Shown piece after piece: positions 17,550-26,350 of a DNA stretch of 36,028 nucleotides (within the stretch, counting starts at the first letter, position 1; each line of letters begins with the position of its first letter). The notes beneath the pieces are model-generated. The model saw nothing but the letters and a program-made list of their open reading frames with translations. It ran no database searches and had not been told where the DNA came from. Source of the DNA: Mycobacterium sp. (lineage in GTDB: Bacteria > Actinomycetota > Actinomycetes > Mycobacteriales > Mycobacteriaceae). Position numbers and translations under genes: made by a program. Location of the stretch: NCBI GenBank assembly GCA_025963385.1, contig JAOPUT010000321.1, positions 1 through 36,028 of the forward strand. The letters are read 5' to 3'.

Positions 17550-17777
17550 ATGACGTCATGGGTGGTGACGAGATGGGTGTTCAACCTGCGTGCTCATCCC
17601 ACGGTCAAGGTCGAGATCGGGCCGGAACCGCAGCGCGATGCCGTTGCCACTGAACTGTCCAGTGCCGAGCGGAACCGCGTCTACGACCTCATCGTCGAGC
17701 GCGCGCCGGGCTTCGGCGAGTATCAGAAGAAGACCGACCGGGTGATCCCCGTCTTCGCTCTCACCGCTACCCCTTGA
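17550..17777 (+). pseudogene. Ddn-like (F420-dependent nitroreductase family) C-terminal fragment
   Basis: 75 codons matching only the C-terminal half of deazaflavin-dependent nitroreductase/quinone-reductase proteins (usually about 140-150 aa). The strand segment NLRAHPTVKVEIG and the ending FGEYQKKTDRVIPVFAL are diagnostic. The N-terminal half is missing; the same frame upstream meets the ketosynthase stop within 21 bp. No clear Shine-Dalgarno precedes ATG 17550. The fragment overlaps the convergent methyltransferase gene by 11 bp. It is probably a remnant, though a short expressed protein cannot be excluded. Confidence 0.65.
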
Positions 17778-18648
17778 CGAGGGTGTACTGCCCCAGCTCG
17801 CTGACACGCCGACGGAAGAAGTCGCTGCAACCCGTGAGGTACTTCATGTACCGGTCGTAGACCTCGACGGACGTTGCGGCGATGGCTCTTTCGCGATTCG
17901 CCTCCAGCGCCTGGGACCAGAGGTCGAGCGTGCGGACGTAGTGCTCGTCGAGCAGCTGCTTGTCCGCGACCGTGAAGCCGGCCTCGTTCGAGAGGTTGAC
18001 GATCTTCTCGTCGCCGGGCACCGAGCCGCCGGGGAAGATCTCCTTGGCGATGAACCGCATGAACCGCAGATCGGTCATCGTGACTGGAATGCCCAGATCC
18101 GGCCATTCCTTCAGCGGATGGCCCAGGATCGCCTGGAGCACCATGCGGCCGTCGGCGGGCAGAATACTGCTGCAGGACTTGAAGAACGGCGCATACCGCT
18201 CCTGGGGGAAGGCCTCGATCGCCTCGATGCTGACGATCCGGTCGACGGGCTCGTCGAACTGTTCCCACCCGCGCAGCAGCACCCGCCGCGAGCGCTCGGT
18301 CTCGATGCCGTCGAGCAACTCCTGTGCGAACTTTGCCTGGTTGCGGCTAAGCGTCAGGCCGACGACGTTGACGTCGTATTTCTCCACGGCGCGCTGCATC
18401 ATCGAGCCCCAACCGCAGCCGATGTCGAGCAACGTCATGCCCGGCTGCAGCTCCAACTTGCCGAGGGCAAGGTCGAGCTTCGCCATCTGCGCTTCTTCGA
18501 GGGACATGTCCTCGCGCTCGAAGTACGCACAACTGTAAGTCCGCGACGGATCCTGGAACGTGCCGAAGAAGTCATCGGACAGGTCGTAGTGCGCCTGGAC
18601 TTCTGCGAAGTGCGGCTCCATCGTCGACTCGGGTGCCTTCTCGACCAT
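17767..18648 (-). CDS. Mycolic acid methyltransferase family (UmaA-like)
   Basis: 293-aa SAM-dependent enzyme of the cyclopropane-mycolic-acid-synthase family, which modifies meromycolate chains in the cytoplasm. The SAM-binding motif LLDIGCGWGS is at about 73-82, preceded by the family signature RTYSCAYFERED. The C-terminal half (TMTDLRFMRFIAKEIFPGGS, GQYTLVKG) most resembles UmaA. The active-site loop is unusual: SIEAIEAFPQERYAPFF replaces the common SIGAFEHFGHERYDDFF, keeping the Glu but losing the His and Gly. ATG 18648 has a GGAGG site nine bases upstream. The next methyltransferase gene lies just upstream on the same strand. Confidence 0.85.
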   Translation of the reverse strand: MVEKAPESTMEPHFAEVQAHYDLSDDFFGTFQDPSRTYSCAYFEREDMSLEEAQMAKLDLALGKLELQPGMTLLDIGCGWGSMMQRAVEKYDVNVVGLTLSRNQAKFAQELLDGIETERSRRVLLRGWEQFDEPVDRIVSIEAIEAFPQERYAPFFKSCSSILPADGRMVLQAILGHPLKEWPDLGIPVTMTDLRFMRFIAKEIFPGGSVPGDEKIVNLSNEAGFTVADKQLLDEHYVRTLDLWSQALEANRERAIAATSVEVYDRYMKYLTGCSDFFRRRVSELGQYTLVKG

Positions 18649-18671
18649 GTGCGACAACCTCCATAGACCCA

Positions 18672-18683
18672 AACTAATTAGTT
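18672..18683. promoter_or_regulatory. Perfect 12-bp palindrome AACTAATTAGTT
   Basis: An AT-only-centred perfect palindrome in the 66-bp, unusually AT-rich gap between the two methyltransferase genes, about 24 bp upstream of ATG 18648. The position suits a TetR- or MarR-type repressor site that would control the UmaA-like gene separately from the upstream gene. The regulator is not identified. Confidence 0.45.
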
Positions 18684-18714
18684 AGCATAAGGTAAATTAC
18701 TGTAGCGCCGCCAA

Positions 18715-19647
18715 TCACACCTTCTCGCAGGTGAATTGGACGACATCGGTGTAGCCCTCGCGAAACAGATCGGCACAGCCGGTCAGGTACTTGAGGAATC
18801 GCTCGTAGATCTCCTCGTTGGTGATCTCGATGGCGGCGTCCTTGTTTGCCTCGAGATTCGCCGCCCAGGTATCCAGCGTCTTGACGTAATGCGGTTGCAG
18901 GTGTTGTTCGCGAGTGACGGTGTAGCCCGCCTTGGTCGCGTGTTCGGTGACCATCGAGGCCAGAGGCAGACGGCCGCCGGGATAGATCTCGTCCATGATG
19001 AACTTGATGAAGCGCACCCGCGACATCGTCAGCGGAAGCTTCTTCGCCTTGATCTCCTCGTCCTCGGGGATGGTGATCGTGTGCAGCATCTGCACCCCGT
19101 CGTCGGGCAGCCAGTCGAAGGTCTTCTTGAAGTAATCGTCGTACTTGTTGAAGCCGAAGTGCTCGAAGGCGCCGATCGAGACGATGCGGTCGACCTGCCC
19201 GCTGAAGTCCTCCCACGGCTGAAGACGGACCTCCATGCTGCGGTCGCTGGTCGAGTTGGCGAACCAGTGGTTCTCGATGTGCTGCTTCTGGTTCTCCGAG
19301 AGCGTCAGCCCGATGACGTTGACGTCGTACTTCTCGACCGCGCGCATGATCGTCGCGCCCCAGCCGCAACCGATGTCGAGCAGCGTCATGCCAGGTTCGA
19401 GACCGAGCTTGCCGAGCGACAGGTCGATCTTCGCCATCTGCGCCTGCTCGAGCGTGTAGTCGTCCTTCTCGAAGTACGCACAGCTGTAGACCTGATTGGG
19501 GTCCTGCCACAGCTTGAAGAACTCATTGCTGATGTCGTAGTGGAACTGGACTTCCTTCTTGTCCGACCCGCGCGTCTGTGACGCAGACTTGGACAGCCAC
19601 TTGGACTGCGCAGGTGACGGGGTTTGAGTCTCACTCGAAGAATTCAT
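18715..19647 (-). CDS. Cyclopropane mycolic acid synthase family methyltransferase
   Basis: 310-aa SAM-dependent methyltransferase acting on mycolic acid precursors. Family marks are QVYSCAYFEKDDYTLEQAQM, the SAM loop LLDIGCGWGAT (about 89-99), VNVIGLTLSENQ and the intact active-site loop SIGAFEHFG with Glu162. It ends TDVVQFTCEKV, the usual C-terminus. EFFKLW and MLHTITIPEDEE recall CmaA2, but the N-terminal extension of about 30 polar residues differs, so no symbol is given. ATG 19647 follows an AGGTTGG segment; a GTG at 19683 is possible. Upstream is a 250-bp divergent region shared with the NYN gene. Confidence 0.88.
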   Translation of the reverse strand: MNSSSETQTPSPAQSKWLSKSASQTRGSDKKEVQFHYDISNEFFKLWQDPNQVYSCAYFEKDDYTLEQAQMAKIDLSLGKLGLEPGMTLLDIGCGWGATIMRAVEKYDVNVIGLTLSENQKQHIENHWFANSTSDRSMEVRLQPWEDFSGQVDRIVSIGAFEHFGFNKYDDYFKKTFDWLPDDGVQMLHTITIPEDEEIKAKKLPLTMSRVRFIKFIMDEIYPGGRLPLASMVTEHATKAGYTVTREQHLQPHYVKTLDTWAANLEANKDAAIEITNEEIYERFLKYLTGCADLFREGYTDVVQFTCEKV

Positions 19648-19784
19648 CAACCAACCTGTCGGCTTTCGATTTCGCGGTCCCACTTACTGCCGCCCAGCCA
19701 CTTCTTCACCACGCCGGCGTATCGACCCTACCCCCCACAGCCTCGACTGCCGAAGACGATCGCACCCGTCACTGTGCGGATTTC

Positions 19785-19800
19785 GCGGGTCTCGACCCGC
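19785..19800. promoter_or_regulatory. Inverted repeat GCGGGTC-TC-GACCCGC, putative operator
   Basis: Perfect 7-bp arms around a 2-bp centre, in the 250-bp divergent region between the CMAS-type gene (start 19647) and the NYN gene (start 19898). It is about equally far from both starts and could regulate either. A hairpin in a leader RNA is also possible. Confidence 0.4.
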
Positions 19801-19897
19801 ATTCCGTTTGCCGGTGATCGGCACGCGCATTGCTGAATCCACGCCGAGCCGCCAACCCGGCGTGACATGCGATCGGGGGTCACTACAGACTGGACCC

Positions 19898-20793
19898 ATG
19901 ACGGAACGTGAGGACACCCGCGTCGCGGTCTACCTGGACTTCGACAATATCGTGATCTCACGGTACGACCAGGTGAACGGCCGCAGCTCATTCCAGCGGG
20001 ACAAGACGAAGGGCTTGGAGGTCGACCGCCTGGAGCGCGCCACCGTCGACGTCGGCGCCATCATCGACTTCGCCTCGTCCTTCGGCACGTTGGTGCTCAC
20101 CCGTGCGTACGCCGACTGGTCCGCCGACGTCAACGCCGGATATCGCGGTCAGCTCGTCGGGCGCGCCGTCGACCTGGTGCAGCTCTTTCCCGCCGCCGCG
20201 TACGGCAAGAACGGCGCCGACATCCGGCTGGCAGTGGACGCCGTCGAGGACATGTTCCGCCTGCCCGACCTCACCCACGTCGTGATCGTCGCGGGCGACT
20301 CCGACTACATCGCACTCGCCCAGCGCTGCAAGCGGCTCGGCCGCTACGTCGTCGGGATCGGGGTGGCCGGCTCGTCGAGCCGGTCTCTGGCCGCCGCGTG
20401 CGACGACTTCGTCATCTATGACGCGCTACCGGGCGTTCCCGTCTTCGAACCGAACGCCGAGCCGGATGTGAAGGGCGAGCCCGAGCCCGAACAGCCGAAG
20501 AAGCGGGCCCCACGCCGCCGCGCCACCCGGCCGCAGGCTGTCGAGGAGGAGCCCGAGGCGCCGGATCCGCAGACCGTCGCCACCGGCCTTCTGCAACGAG
20601 CGCTGCGGATCGGTCTGGAGAAGGATGACGTCGACTGGCTGCACAACTCCGCGGTCAAGGCTCAGATGAAGCGCATGGATCCGTCGTTCAGCGAGAAGTC
20701 GCTCGGGTTCCGGTCCTTCAGCGACTTCCTGCGGTCACGCTCCGACGTCGTGGTACTCGACGAGAGCTCCACGACGCGGAAGGTCAAGCTGCG

Positions 20794-20800
<7 letters not shown>
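19898..20800 (+). CDS. NYN-domain RNase-like protein with OST-HTH/LOTUS domain
   Basis: 300-aa cytoplasmic protein. The NYN (PIN-like) domain, about 8-175, has the acidic metal site: YLDFDNI (Asp14), GADIRLAVDA (Asp108) and VAGDSDYIAL (Asp134, Asp136). A charged low-complexity linker (about 185-222, rich in Glu, Pro and Arg) leads to an OST-HTH/LOTUS domain (225-297; LLQRALRIGLEKDDVDWLH, LGFRSFSDFLRS) that binds RNA in related proteins. It probably cleaves or binds RNA. ATG 19898 is the first start in the domain frame. It converges with the Ag85-like gene with only four bases between stops. Confidence 0.88.
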
Positions 20801-21767
<967 letters not shown>

Positions 21768-22098
21768 CTACATCCCCATCCTTGGCGAACACCAGGCAGC
21801 ATCCCCGCCGGGGTTTTCGCTGTCATTCGTTACTCGGTGAGGACTACCCGCCCGTTACCCCCCCACACCCGGGCGAGCCTGTAAAACAGCTGGGATGGGT
21901 TGCCGATGTGTCTTTTTCCCCAGTTGACGGCCCTCTGGGGAGGCAACTTACGCCGATGTGACGGCTGCGGTGAACGCTTCTGAAACAACCGGATCACGAA
22001 CCGGGCACGCACAGCCTCGCCCAGTGCGAAGGATTGCGGTGAACCACCTAACATGGGGTCTCGTCTTCTAGTCGGTGCTGAAAATCAATGGAGTTTTG
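21768..22098. other. 331-bp divergent intergenic region between Ag85-like and L,D-transpeptidase genes
   Basis: No convincing gene. It holds the two divergent promoters and, at 21899-21960, a set of nested inverted repeats with a flanking direct repeat described separately. A poly-T run (TCTTTTTCCCC) is unusual for the local base composition. A minus-strand frame at 21830-22054 is open but has no coding character. Confidence 0.6.
21899..21960 (+). promoter_or_regulatory. Nested stem-loop with flanking GCCGATGTG direct repeat
   Basis: Outer arms GTTGCC (21899-21904) and GGCAAC (21942-21947) enclose inner arms CCCCAG (21918-21923) and CTGGGG (21935-21940). The word GCCGATGTG occurs at 21902-21910 and again at 21952-21960, a 50-bp period. 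In an mRNA for the downstream L,D-transpeptidase this could form a structured leader; as DNA it could be a repeated protein-binding site. I could not match it to a known riboswitch. Confidence 0.35.
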
Positions 22099-23373
22099 TT
22101 GACGTCTACTCGTCGTGCCCGTGGGGCCTGGCTGGCTGCATCCTTCGCGGTGCTGGCCGTGCTGGGTGGTGTCGTCGTCAGCGGATCCGAACGGTGTGTG
22201 CACGGTTGCCAGGTGCTGGCCGCGCCACGCAATCTGGCCGAAGCGGCGCCCCCGCCCGTACCGACGTCGACGCCTGCCGCACTGTCGGTGACGCCTGCGC
22301 CTGCCGCCGACGACGTCAATCCGGCCGGACCGGTTTCCGTCACCGCGACCAGTGGCACCATCACCGATGTCACGATGACCAACGACAGCGGCAAGGTCAT
22401 CCCTGGCGTGCTGACGCCCGACCAGACGATGTGGAAGCCGACGAGCCAGCTCGGCTACGACCGCACCTACAAGATGACGATCACCGCACGCGGACCCAGT
22501 GGCATGCCGTCACGCGAGGTCTCCAGCTTCACCACGGTGTCTCCGAGCAGCCAGGCCCAGGTCTACCTCGACCGCGCAGGCGGCGACCTGCTGCAGGACG
22601 GCGCGACGTATGGCATCGGGACGGTGATCGTCGCGCACTTCGACCAGGCCATCGACAACAAGGCCAACGCCGAACGGCACCTCTCGGTCACCACCAACCC
22701 GCCGGTGCCTGGGTCGTGGTACTGGGTCGACGATCAGAACGCGCACTGGAGGCCCGAGAAGTACTACGCCCCAGGAACTTCCGTCACGGTCAATGCCAAT
22801 CTCTACGGCACGCCGCTCGGCGACGGGTTGTACGGGGCCGAGGACGAGCACACGTCGTTCAAGATCGGCGACGCGCACGTATCGATCGCCGATGACAACA
22901 CCAAGCAGGTCAGCGTGTTCGACAACGGCAAGCTGGTCCGCACCATGCCGACGTCGATGGGCATGGGCGGCACGCAGACCATCGGCGGGACCACGCTGTC
23001 GTTCTTCACCCCGCCCGGTGTCTACACCGTGCTGGACAAGGCCAATCCGGTGGTCATGGACTCGTCGACGTTCGGCCTCCCGATCGACTCCCGGCTCGGG
23101 TACAAGGAGTCCATCGCCTACGCCACCAGGATCAGCATCGATGGCATCTACCTGCACCAGCTCAATTCGACGGTGTGGGCTCAGGGCAACACCGACACGT
23201 CGCACGGGTGCCTGAACCTGAACGGCGACAACGCGCAGTGGTTCTTCAACTTCGCGGTACCGGGCGACGTCGTCGAGGTGAAGAACACCGGCGGGCCGCC
23301 GCTGCAACTGTGGCAGAACGGTGACTGGACCATTCCGTGGGATCAGTGGAAGCAGGGCAGCAAGATCACCTAG
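22099..23373 (+). CDS. L,D-transpeptidase with Ig-like domains (YkuD family)
   Basis: About 424-aa envelope enzyme making 3-3 peptidoglycan cross-links. The N-terminus is a signal/anchor (RGAWLAASFAVLAVLGGVVV). Two Ig-like domains (about 75-255) precede a YkuD catalytic domain with the motif GIYLHQLNS then DTSHGCLNLN, giving catalytic Cys371 with His353 and the SHG residues. The architecture matches the mycobacterial LdtMt-type enzymes. TTG 22099 is chosen because GGAG lies five bases upstream and a normal signal peptide follows; GTG 22075 in the same frame would add eight residues. It diverges from the Ag85-like gene and converges on the methyltransferase pair. Confidence 0.9.
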   Translation: MTSTRRARGAWLAASFAVLAVLGGVVVSGSERCVHGCQVLAAPRNLAEAAPPPVPTSTPAALSVTPAPAADDVNPAGPVSVTATSGTITDVTMTNDSGKVIPGVLTPDQTMWKPTSQLGYDRTYKMTITARGPSGMPSREVSSFTTVSPSSQAQVYLDRAGGDLLQDGATYGIGTVIVAHFDQAIDNKANAERHLSVTTNPPVPGSWYWVDDQNAHWRPEKYYAPGTSVTVNANLYGTPLGDGLYGAEDEHTSFKIGDAHVSIADDNTKQVSVFDNGKLVRTMPTSMGMGGTQTIGGTTLSFFTPPGVYTVLDKANPVVMDSSTFGLPIDSRLGYKESIAYATRISIDGIYLHQLNSTVWAQGNTDTSHGCLNLNGDNAQWFFNFAVPGDVVEVKNTGGPPLQLWQNGDWTIPWDQWKQGSKIT

Positions 23374-23393
23374 CCCGACTCAGAGGCGTAGCG

Positions 23394-23414
23394 CGGTGAC
23401 CGGCGTCGTCACCG
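23394..23414. terminator. Hairpin between convergent L,D-transpeptidase and methyltransferase genes
   Basis: CGGTGAC (23394-23400) and GTCACCG (23408-23414) form a perfect 7-bp stem with loop CGGCGTC. It lies 20 bp after the transpeptidase stop and includes the stop codon of the minus-strand methyltransferase. There is no U-tract. A bidirectional terminator is the simplest reading. Confidence 0.5.
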
Positions 23415-24569
23415 GAGAGCAGTGGCCGGCATCTGTTCCACGTACGTCGACAGCTCGTCGAGGAAGCCCGGCGGAAAGCGCAGCGATCCCTTGCCGGTCC
23501 GTCGCAGGAAGCCCGACGCGGCGCGCGCCGACAGCGGCTTGCCCTGGAACTCGAGGAAGTCCACCAGCGGTAGGCGGGCGTCCCACACCGGCCAGGGTCC
23601 GACGTCTGCGGTGTGGACGATTCCGTCGAGATCGGCCCACGCCGCCCGGCGCGACCACGTCGTCCCCGTCCGCGGCGGGTCGCCCGAGGCGTCGTAGCGG
23701 CCAGGTGCCGTGAGTCGCCTGCCGATCCACGCCGCGACGGGCACGCTGACGGAGTTGCCGACCATCCGCCAGCGCTCCCCGCGGCGGGCGACCTCGTCGG
23801 CGGGTGCGGTCCAGTCGACGGGAAAGCCTTGCAGCCGTTCGGTATCGCGCAGATCGGGGGTGACGTAGTCGCCCGACGGGAGCCGGATCGCCGGGGGAGA
23901 GGGCACGCCGACCGAGGATCCGCACTTGATGGGTGGCACGCTGTCGACGGCCCACCCGAAGGAGCGCATCCCCTCGGTCCAGTAGAACCCGCACGCGACA
24001 TCGGGGTAACCGGCCGTGGCGGTCGGCTTTTCGGAGTCGTCGGCGAGCAGTACGTCGCGCGGGTCCCCAATCCGGGTGCCGACCAGGTACCACCGGTTGC
24101 GGCGCTGCGGAAGCCCGAACGCGTGGGTGTCGACGACGCGGTACGCCCACCGGTAGCCGAGTTCGGTCAGCGCGGTCGTGATGAGCCGCAACGCCGCGCC
24201 CTGGCCAAGCGAGACGAGGAACGGCACGTTCTCCAGAACCACCCACGGCACGTCACCATCCTCGAGCAGGCGCAGCACCTCGCCGACCAGACTGCTTCGC
24301 GCACCGATGATTCCGGCCTTGCGGCCCACGCTGCTGAGGTCCTGACACGGAAAACCCGCGACGACGACGTCGGTGCCCTTGGGCAGGGAGACCACGTCGC
24401 GGACGTCGGCCTCGAGCTTGGTGTCGGGGAACCGTCGGCGCAACACGTGCATCGCGGGCGAGGAGTTTTCGACCAGCAGCTGGGCGTGGTGACCGCTGGC
24501 GGCCATCCCCAGCTCGAGTCCGCCGATGCCCGCGAACAGTCCGGCGACCCTCAGCGTCACCGCAACCAT
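23409..24569 (-). CDS. DNA cytosine-5 methyltransferase (first of pair)
   Basis: 386-aa C5-cytosine methyltransferase. Motif I VAGLFAGIGGLELGM, motif IV AGFPCQDLSS with catalytic Cys75, motif VI VLENVPF, motif VIII QRRNRWYLVG and motif X GNSVSVPVAAW are all present. The target-recognition region lies between about 165 and 285. After motif X there is an unusual C-terminal extension of about 100 residues (TWSRRAAWADLDGIVHT, FLEFQGKPLSARAASGFL). ATG 24569 overlaps the end of the upstream methyltransferase gene; GTG 24560 (GTGA overlap) is equally plausible. The recognition sequence is not readable here. No restriction endonuclease adjoins. Confidence 0.93.
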   Translation of the reverse strand: MVAVTLRVAGLFAGIGGLELGMAASGHHAQLLVENSSPAMHVLRRRFPDTKLEADVRDVVSLPKGTDVVVAGFPCQDLSSVGRKAGIIGARSSLVGEVLRLLEDGDVPWVVLENVPFLVSLGQGAALRLITTALTELGYRWAYRVVDTHAFGLPQRRNRWYLVGTRIGDPRDVLLADDSEKPTATAGYPDVACGFYWTEGMRSFGWAVDSVPPIKCGSSVGVPSPPAIRLPSGDYVTPDLRDTERLQGFPVDWTAPADEVARRGERWRMVGNSVSVPVAAWIGRRLTAPGRYDASGDPPRTGTTWSRRAAWADLDGIVHTADVGPWPVWDARLPLVDFLEFQGKPLSARAASGFLRRTGKGSLRFPPGFLDELSTYVEQMPATALR

Positions 24570-25852
24570 TCCAGCGCGACCGCGTAGCTCAGCCGCGACG
24601 GCACGGCGTTGCCGATCATCCGCGCCAGAGCGGTGCGGTGAGTGACCGTGTCGAAGGAGAACCAGTCCGGAATGTATTGCAGCCGTGCAGCTTCGTGTGC
24701 CGTGAGGGTGCGACGACGGCTAGGGTGCACGTAGCGGCCCATGCACATGCTGTAGAAGCCGGTCGTGATGGTCTGCGACGGGCGGTCCCACGCCAGCCGT
24801 CCGTAGATGGCCTTGTAGCTGTGGCCGCCGCCGGCGTGGCAGGCCGGGCGTTGGCTGTCCGGCAGGTCGAAGTCTCCGTTCTCGAAGAGGTAGTCGATGC
24901 GACGCCGGGTCGCCGGTGCCGACCTGGCGGCCTCGTCCACCAGCCTGGTGGCCTCGGCGTGCGACTCGAGATCCTGGAACGCCCACGCCACGGTGCGGGG
25001 GTCCCTGCGGTGCCGGGTGACCACGTCGCCGACGGTGGTGGTGTGGGTGAGGCTGGCCATGAGGACCAGTCGGCGGCGGCGCTGGGGAACCCCGATCTCG
25101 CTGAGGTCGATCACCCCGATCGACACGTGGTACCCGAGCTCGTCGAGAGCATCGGCCGTCCGCTGCACGACGGCGCGCTTGTCGTTGACGGCTCCCGGGA
25201 CATTCTCGATCAGGATGTGTTGCGGCGACAGCACTTCCGCTGCCCGAACCATGGTGCGGTACAGCTCGTTCTTGTCGTCGGTGTGGCGGGTGCGGTTGTT
25301 GAAGTCGCTGTGGCCCTGGCATGGGGGTCCGCCGACGAGCACGTCGACGTCGGCGTGCCGCTTGCCCAGCATGCGTTCGGCGGAGGTGAGCCGCGAGCCG
25401 ATGCGGCCGGGCAGCACGTCGTCGACGTCGCGGCACAGCGTGCTCGCCGAGGGGAAGTTCGCGGTGTAGGTCTGCGCCGCGACCACGTCGACGTCGACGG
25501 CGAGGCTGGGCTCGAAGGACCGCTTCAGCGCACGGGCCGCCTCAGCCAGCCCGATGGAGAGTCCGCCGCACCCCGAGAAGAGGTCGACGACGCGGACCGA
25601 AGATCGGGCGGCGCCACACGGTGGCGCGACGCTGCTCTGCAGCCAGGCGCGTTCGGCTTCGTCGGCGCACGTGGGTCTGGCGTCCGTGCCGGTGTAGCCG
25701 GCCATGACGCTGGTGGTCTGTCTGCCGTCGCGCCGCGCGAGGATGCGCTCGTAGGCGCCATTTCGGGTGCGGAAGCGCTCGAAGCCGACGGCGGGATCGC
25801 CCGCGGACCCGCGGGTCGCCGCGTGAGGCGCGTCGGCGGGGCTGCTCACCAC
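24557..25852 (-). CDS. DNA cytosine-5 methyltransferase (second of pair)
   Basis: 431-aa C5-cytosine methyltransferase. An N-terminal extension of about 85 residues precedes motif I VVDLFSGCGGLSIGL. Motif IV is VGGPPCQGHSDFNNRT with catalytic Cys178, motif VI LIENVPG, motif VIII GVPQRRRRLV, and motifs IX-X include WDRPSQTITTGF and RMIGNAVPSRLS. It belongs to a different subgroup from its neighbour (PPCQGHS versus PCQDLSS), so the two were not made by a recent duplication. Start taken at GTG 25852; the next codon is also GTG. It is divergent from vsr with a 69-bp gap and overlaps the next methyltransferase gene, so the pair is one transcript. Confidence 0.92.
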   Translation of the reverse strand: MVSSPADAPHAATRGSAGDPAVGFERFRTRNGAYERILARRDGRQTTSVMAGYTGTDARPTCADEAERAWLQSSVAPPCGAARSSVRVVDLFSGCGGLSIGLAEAARALKRSFEPSLAVDVDVVAAQTYTANFPSASTLCRDVDDVLPGRIGSRLTSAERMLGKRHADVDVLVGGPPCQGHSDFNNRTRHTDDKNELYRTMVRAAEVLSPQHILIENVPGAVNDKRAVVQRTADALDELGYHVSIGVIDLSEIGVPQRRRRLVLMASLTHTTTVGDVVTRHRRDPRTVAWAFQDLESHAEATRLVDEAARSAPATRRRIDYLFENGDFDLPDSQRPACHAGGGHSYKAIYGRLAWDRPSQTITTGFYSMCMGRYVHPSRRRTLTAHEAARLQYIPDWFSFDTVTHRTALARMIGNAVPSRLSYAVALEWLR

Positions 25853-25921
25853 ACGATCGTATGCAGCGGCTACGTCGAGTCCGTGCAGGTGGGGCGGCGC
25901 GCCGTCAATAGTGTGGAACCC

Positions 25922-26350
25922 ATGGCCGACTCCTGGGCATCCTCACCCGAGGCTCGGGCGCGGATGCAGTCCAACAAGGGCCGCGACACCAAGCCCGAGC
26001 TCGCGCTGCGCTCAGCCGTGCATGCGCTGGGGTTGCGCTACCGCGTGTCGGCGAAGCCGCTCGCCGGGCTGAGGCGCACCGCCGATCTGGTGTTCCCGCG
26101 TGCCAAGGTGGCGGTCTTCCTCGACGGCTGCTTCTGGCACGGCTGCCCCGAACACCACACCGTCGCCTCGGCGAACGCCAAGTTCTGGGCCGACAAGGTG
26201 GCGGGCAACCGGGCGCGGGACAGGGATACCGACGGCCGGTTGGCCGAGGCGGGCTGGGTCAGCGTCAGGATCTGGGAGCACGAAGATCCGGAGGTGGCCG
26301 CACGGCAGGTCGAGGAGGTCGTCCGCGCCCGAAGGCTCAAAGATCGTTGA
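25922..26350 (+). CDS. vsr: Very short patch repair (Vsr) mismatch endonuclease
   Basis: 142-aa endonuclease that nicks DNA at T:G mismatches left by deamination of 5-methylcytosine. Diagnostic motifs: ARMQSNKGRDTKPELALRS at the N-terminus, RRTADLVFPRAKVAVF with the metal-binding Asp55, DGCFWHGCPEHHT (zinc ligands Cys70, Cys75, His78 and the mismatch-wedging aromatic pair) and SVRIWEHE. ATG 25922 is taken because family homology starts there; open frame continues upstream antisense to the methyltransferase. The gene is divergent from two cytosine methyltransferases, which supply the lesion it repairs, and its 3' end overlaps the LuxR-like gene by 14 bp. Confidence 0.95.
   Translation: MADSWASSPEARARMQSNKGRDTKPELALRSAVHALGLRYRVSAKPLAGLRRTADLVFPRAKVAVFLDGCFWHGCPEHHTVASANAKFWADKVAGNRARDRDTDGRLAEAGWVSVRIWEHEDPEVAARQVEEVVRARRLKDR

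Noticed and set aside
21830..22054. 74-codon minus-strand frame in the Ag85/transpeptidase gap
   Set aside because: No ribosome site, no homology and it overlaps the divergent promoter region.
21899..22070. c-di-AMP (ydaO-type) riboswitch before the L,D-transpeptidase
   Set aside because: Expected conserved core sequences could not be found by eye; only generic stems are present.
24638..25921. Long plus-strand frame running into vsr, giving an apparent 570-aa protein
   Set aside because: The upstream part is antisense to the second methyltransferase and has no homology; Vsr homology begins at ATG 25922.
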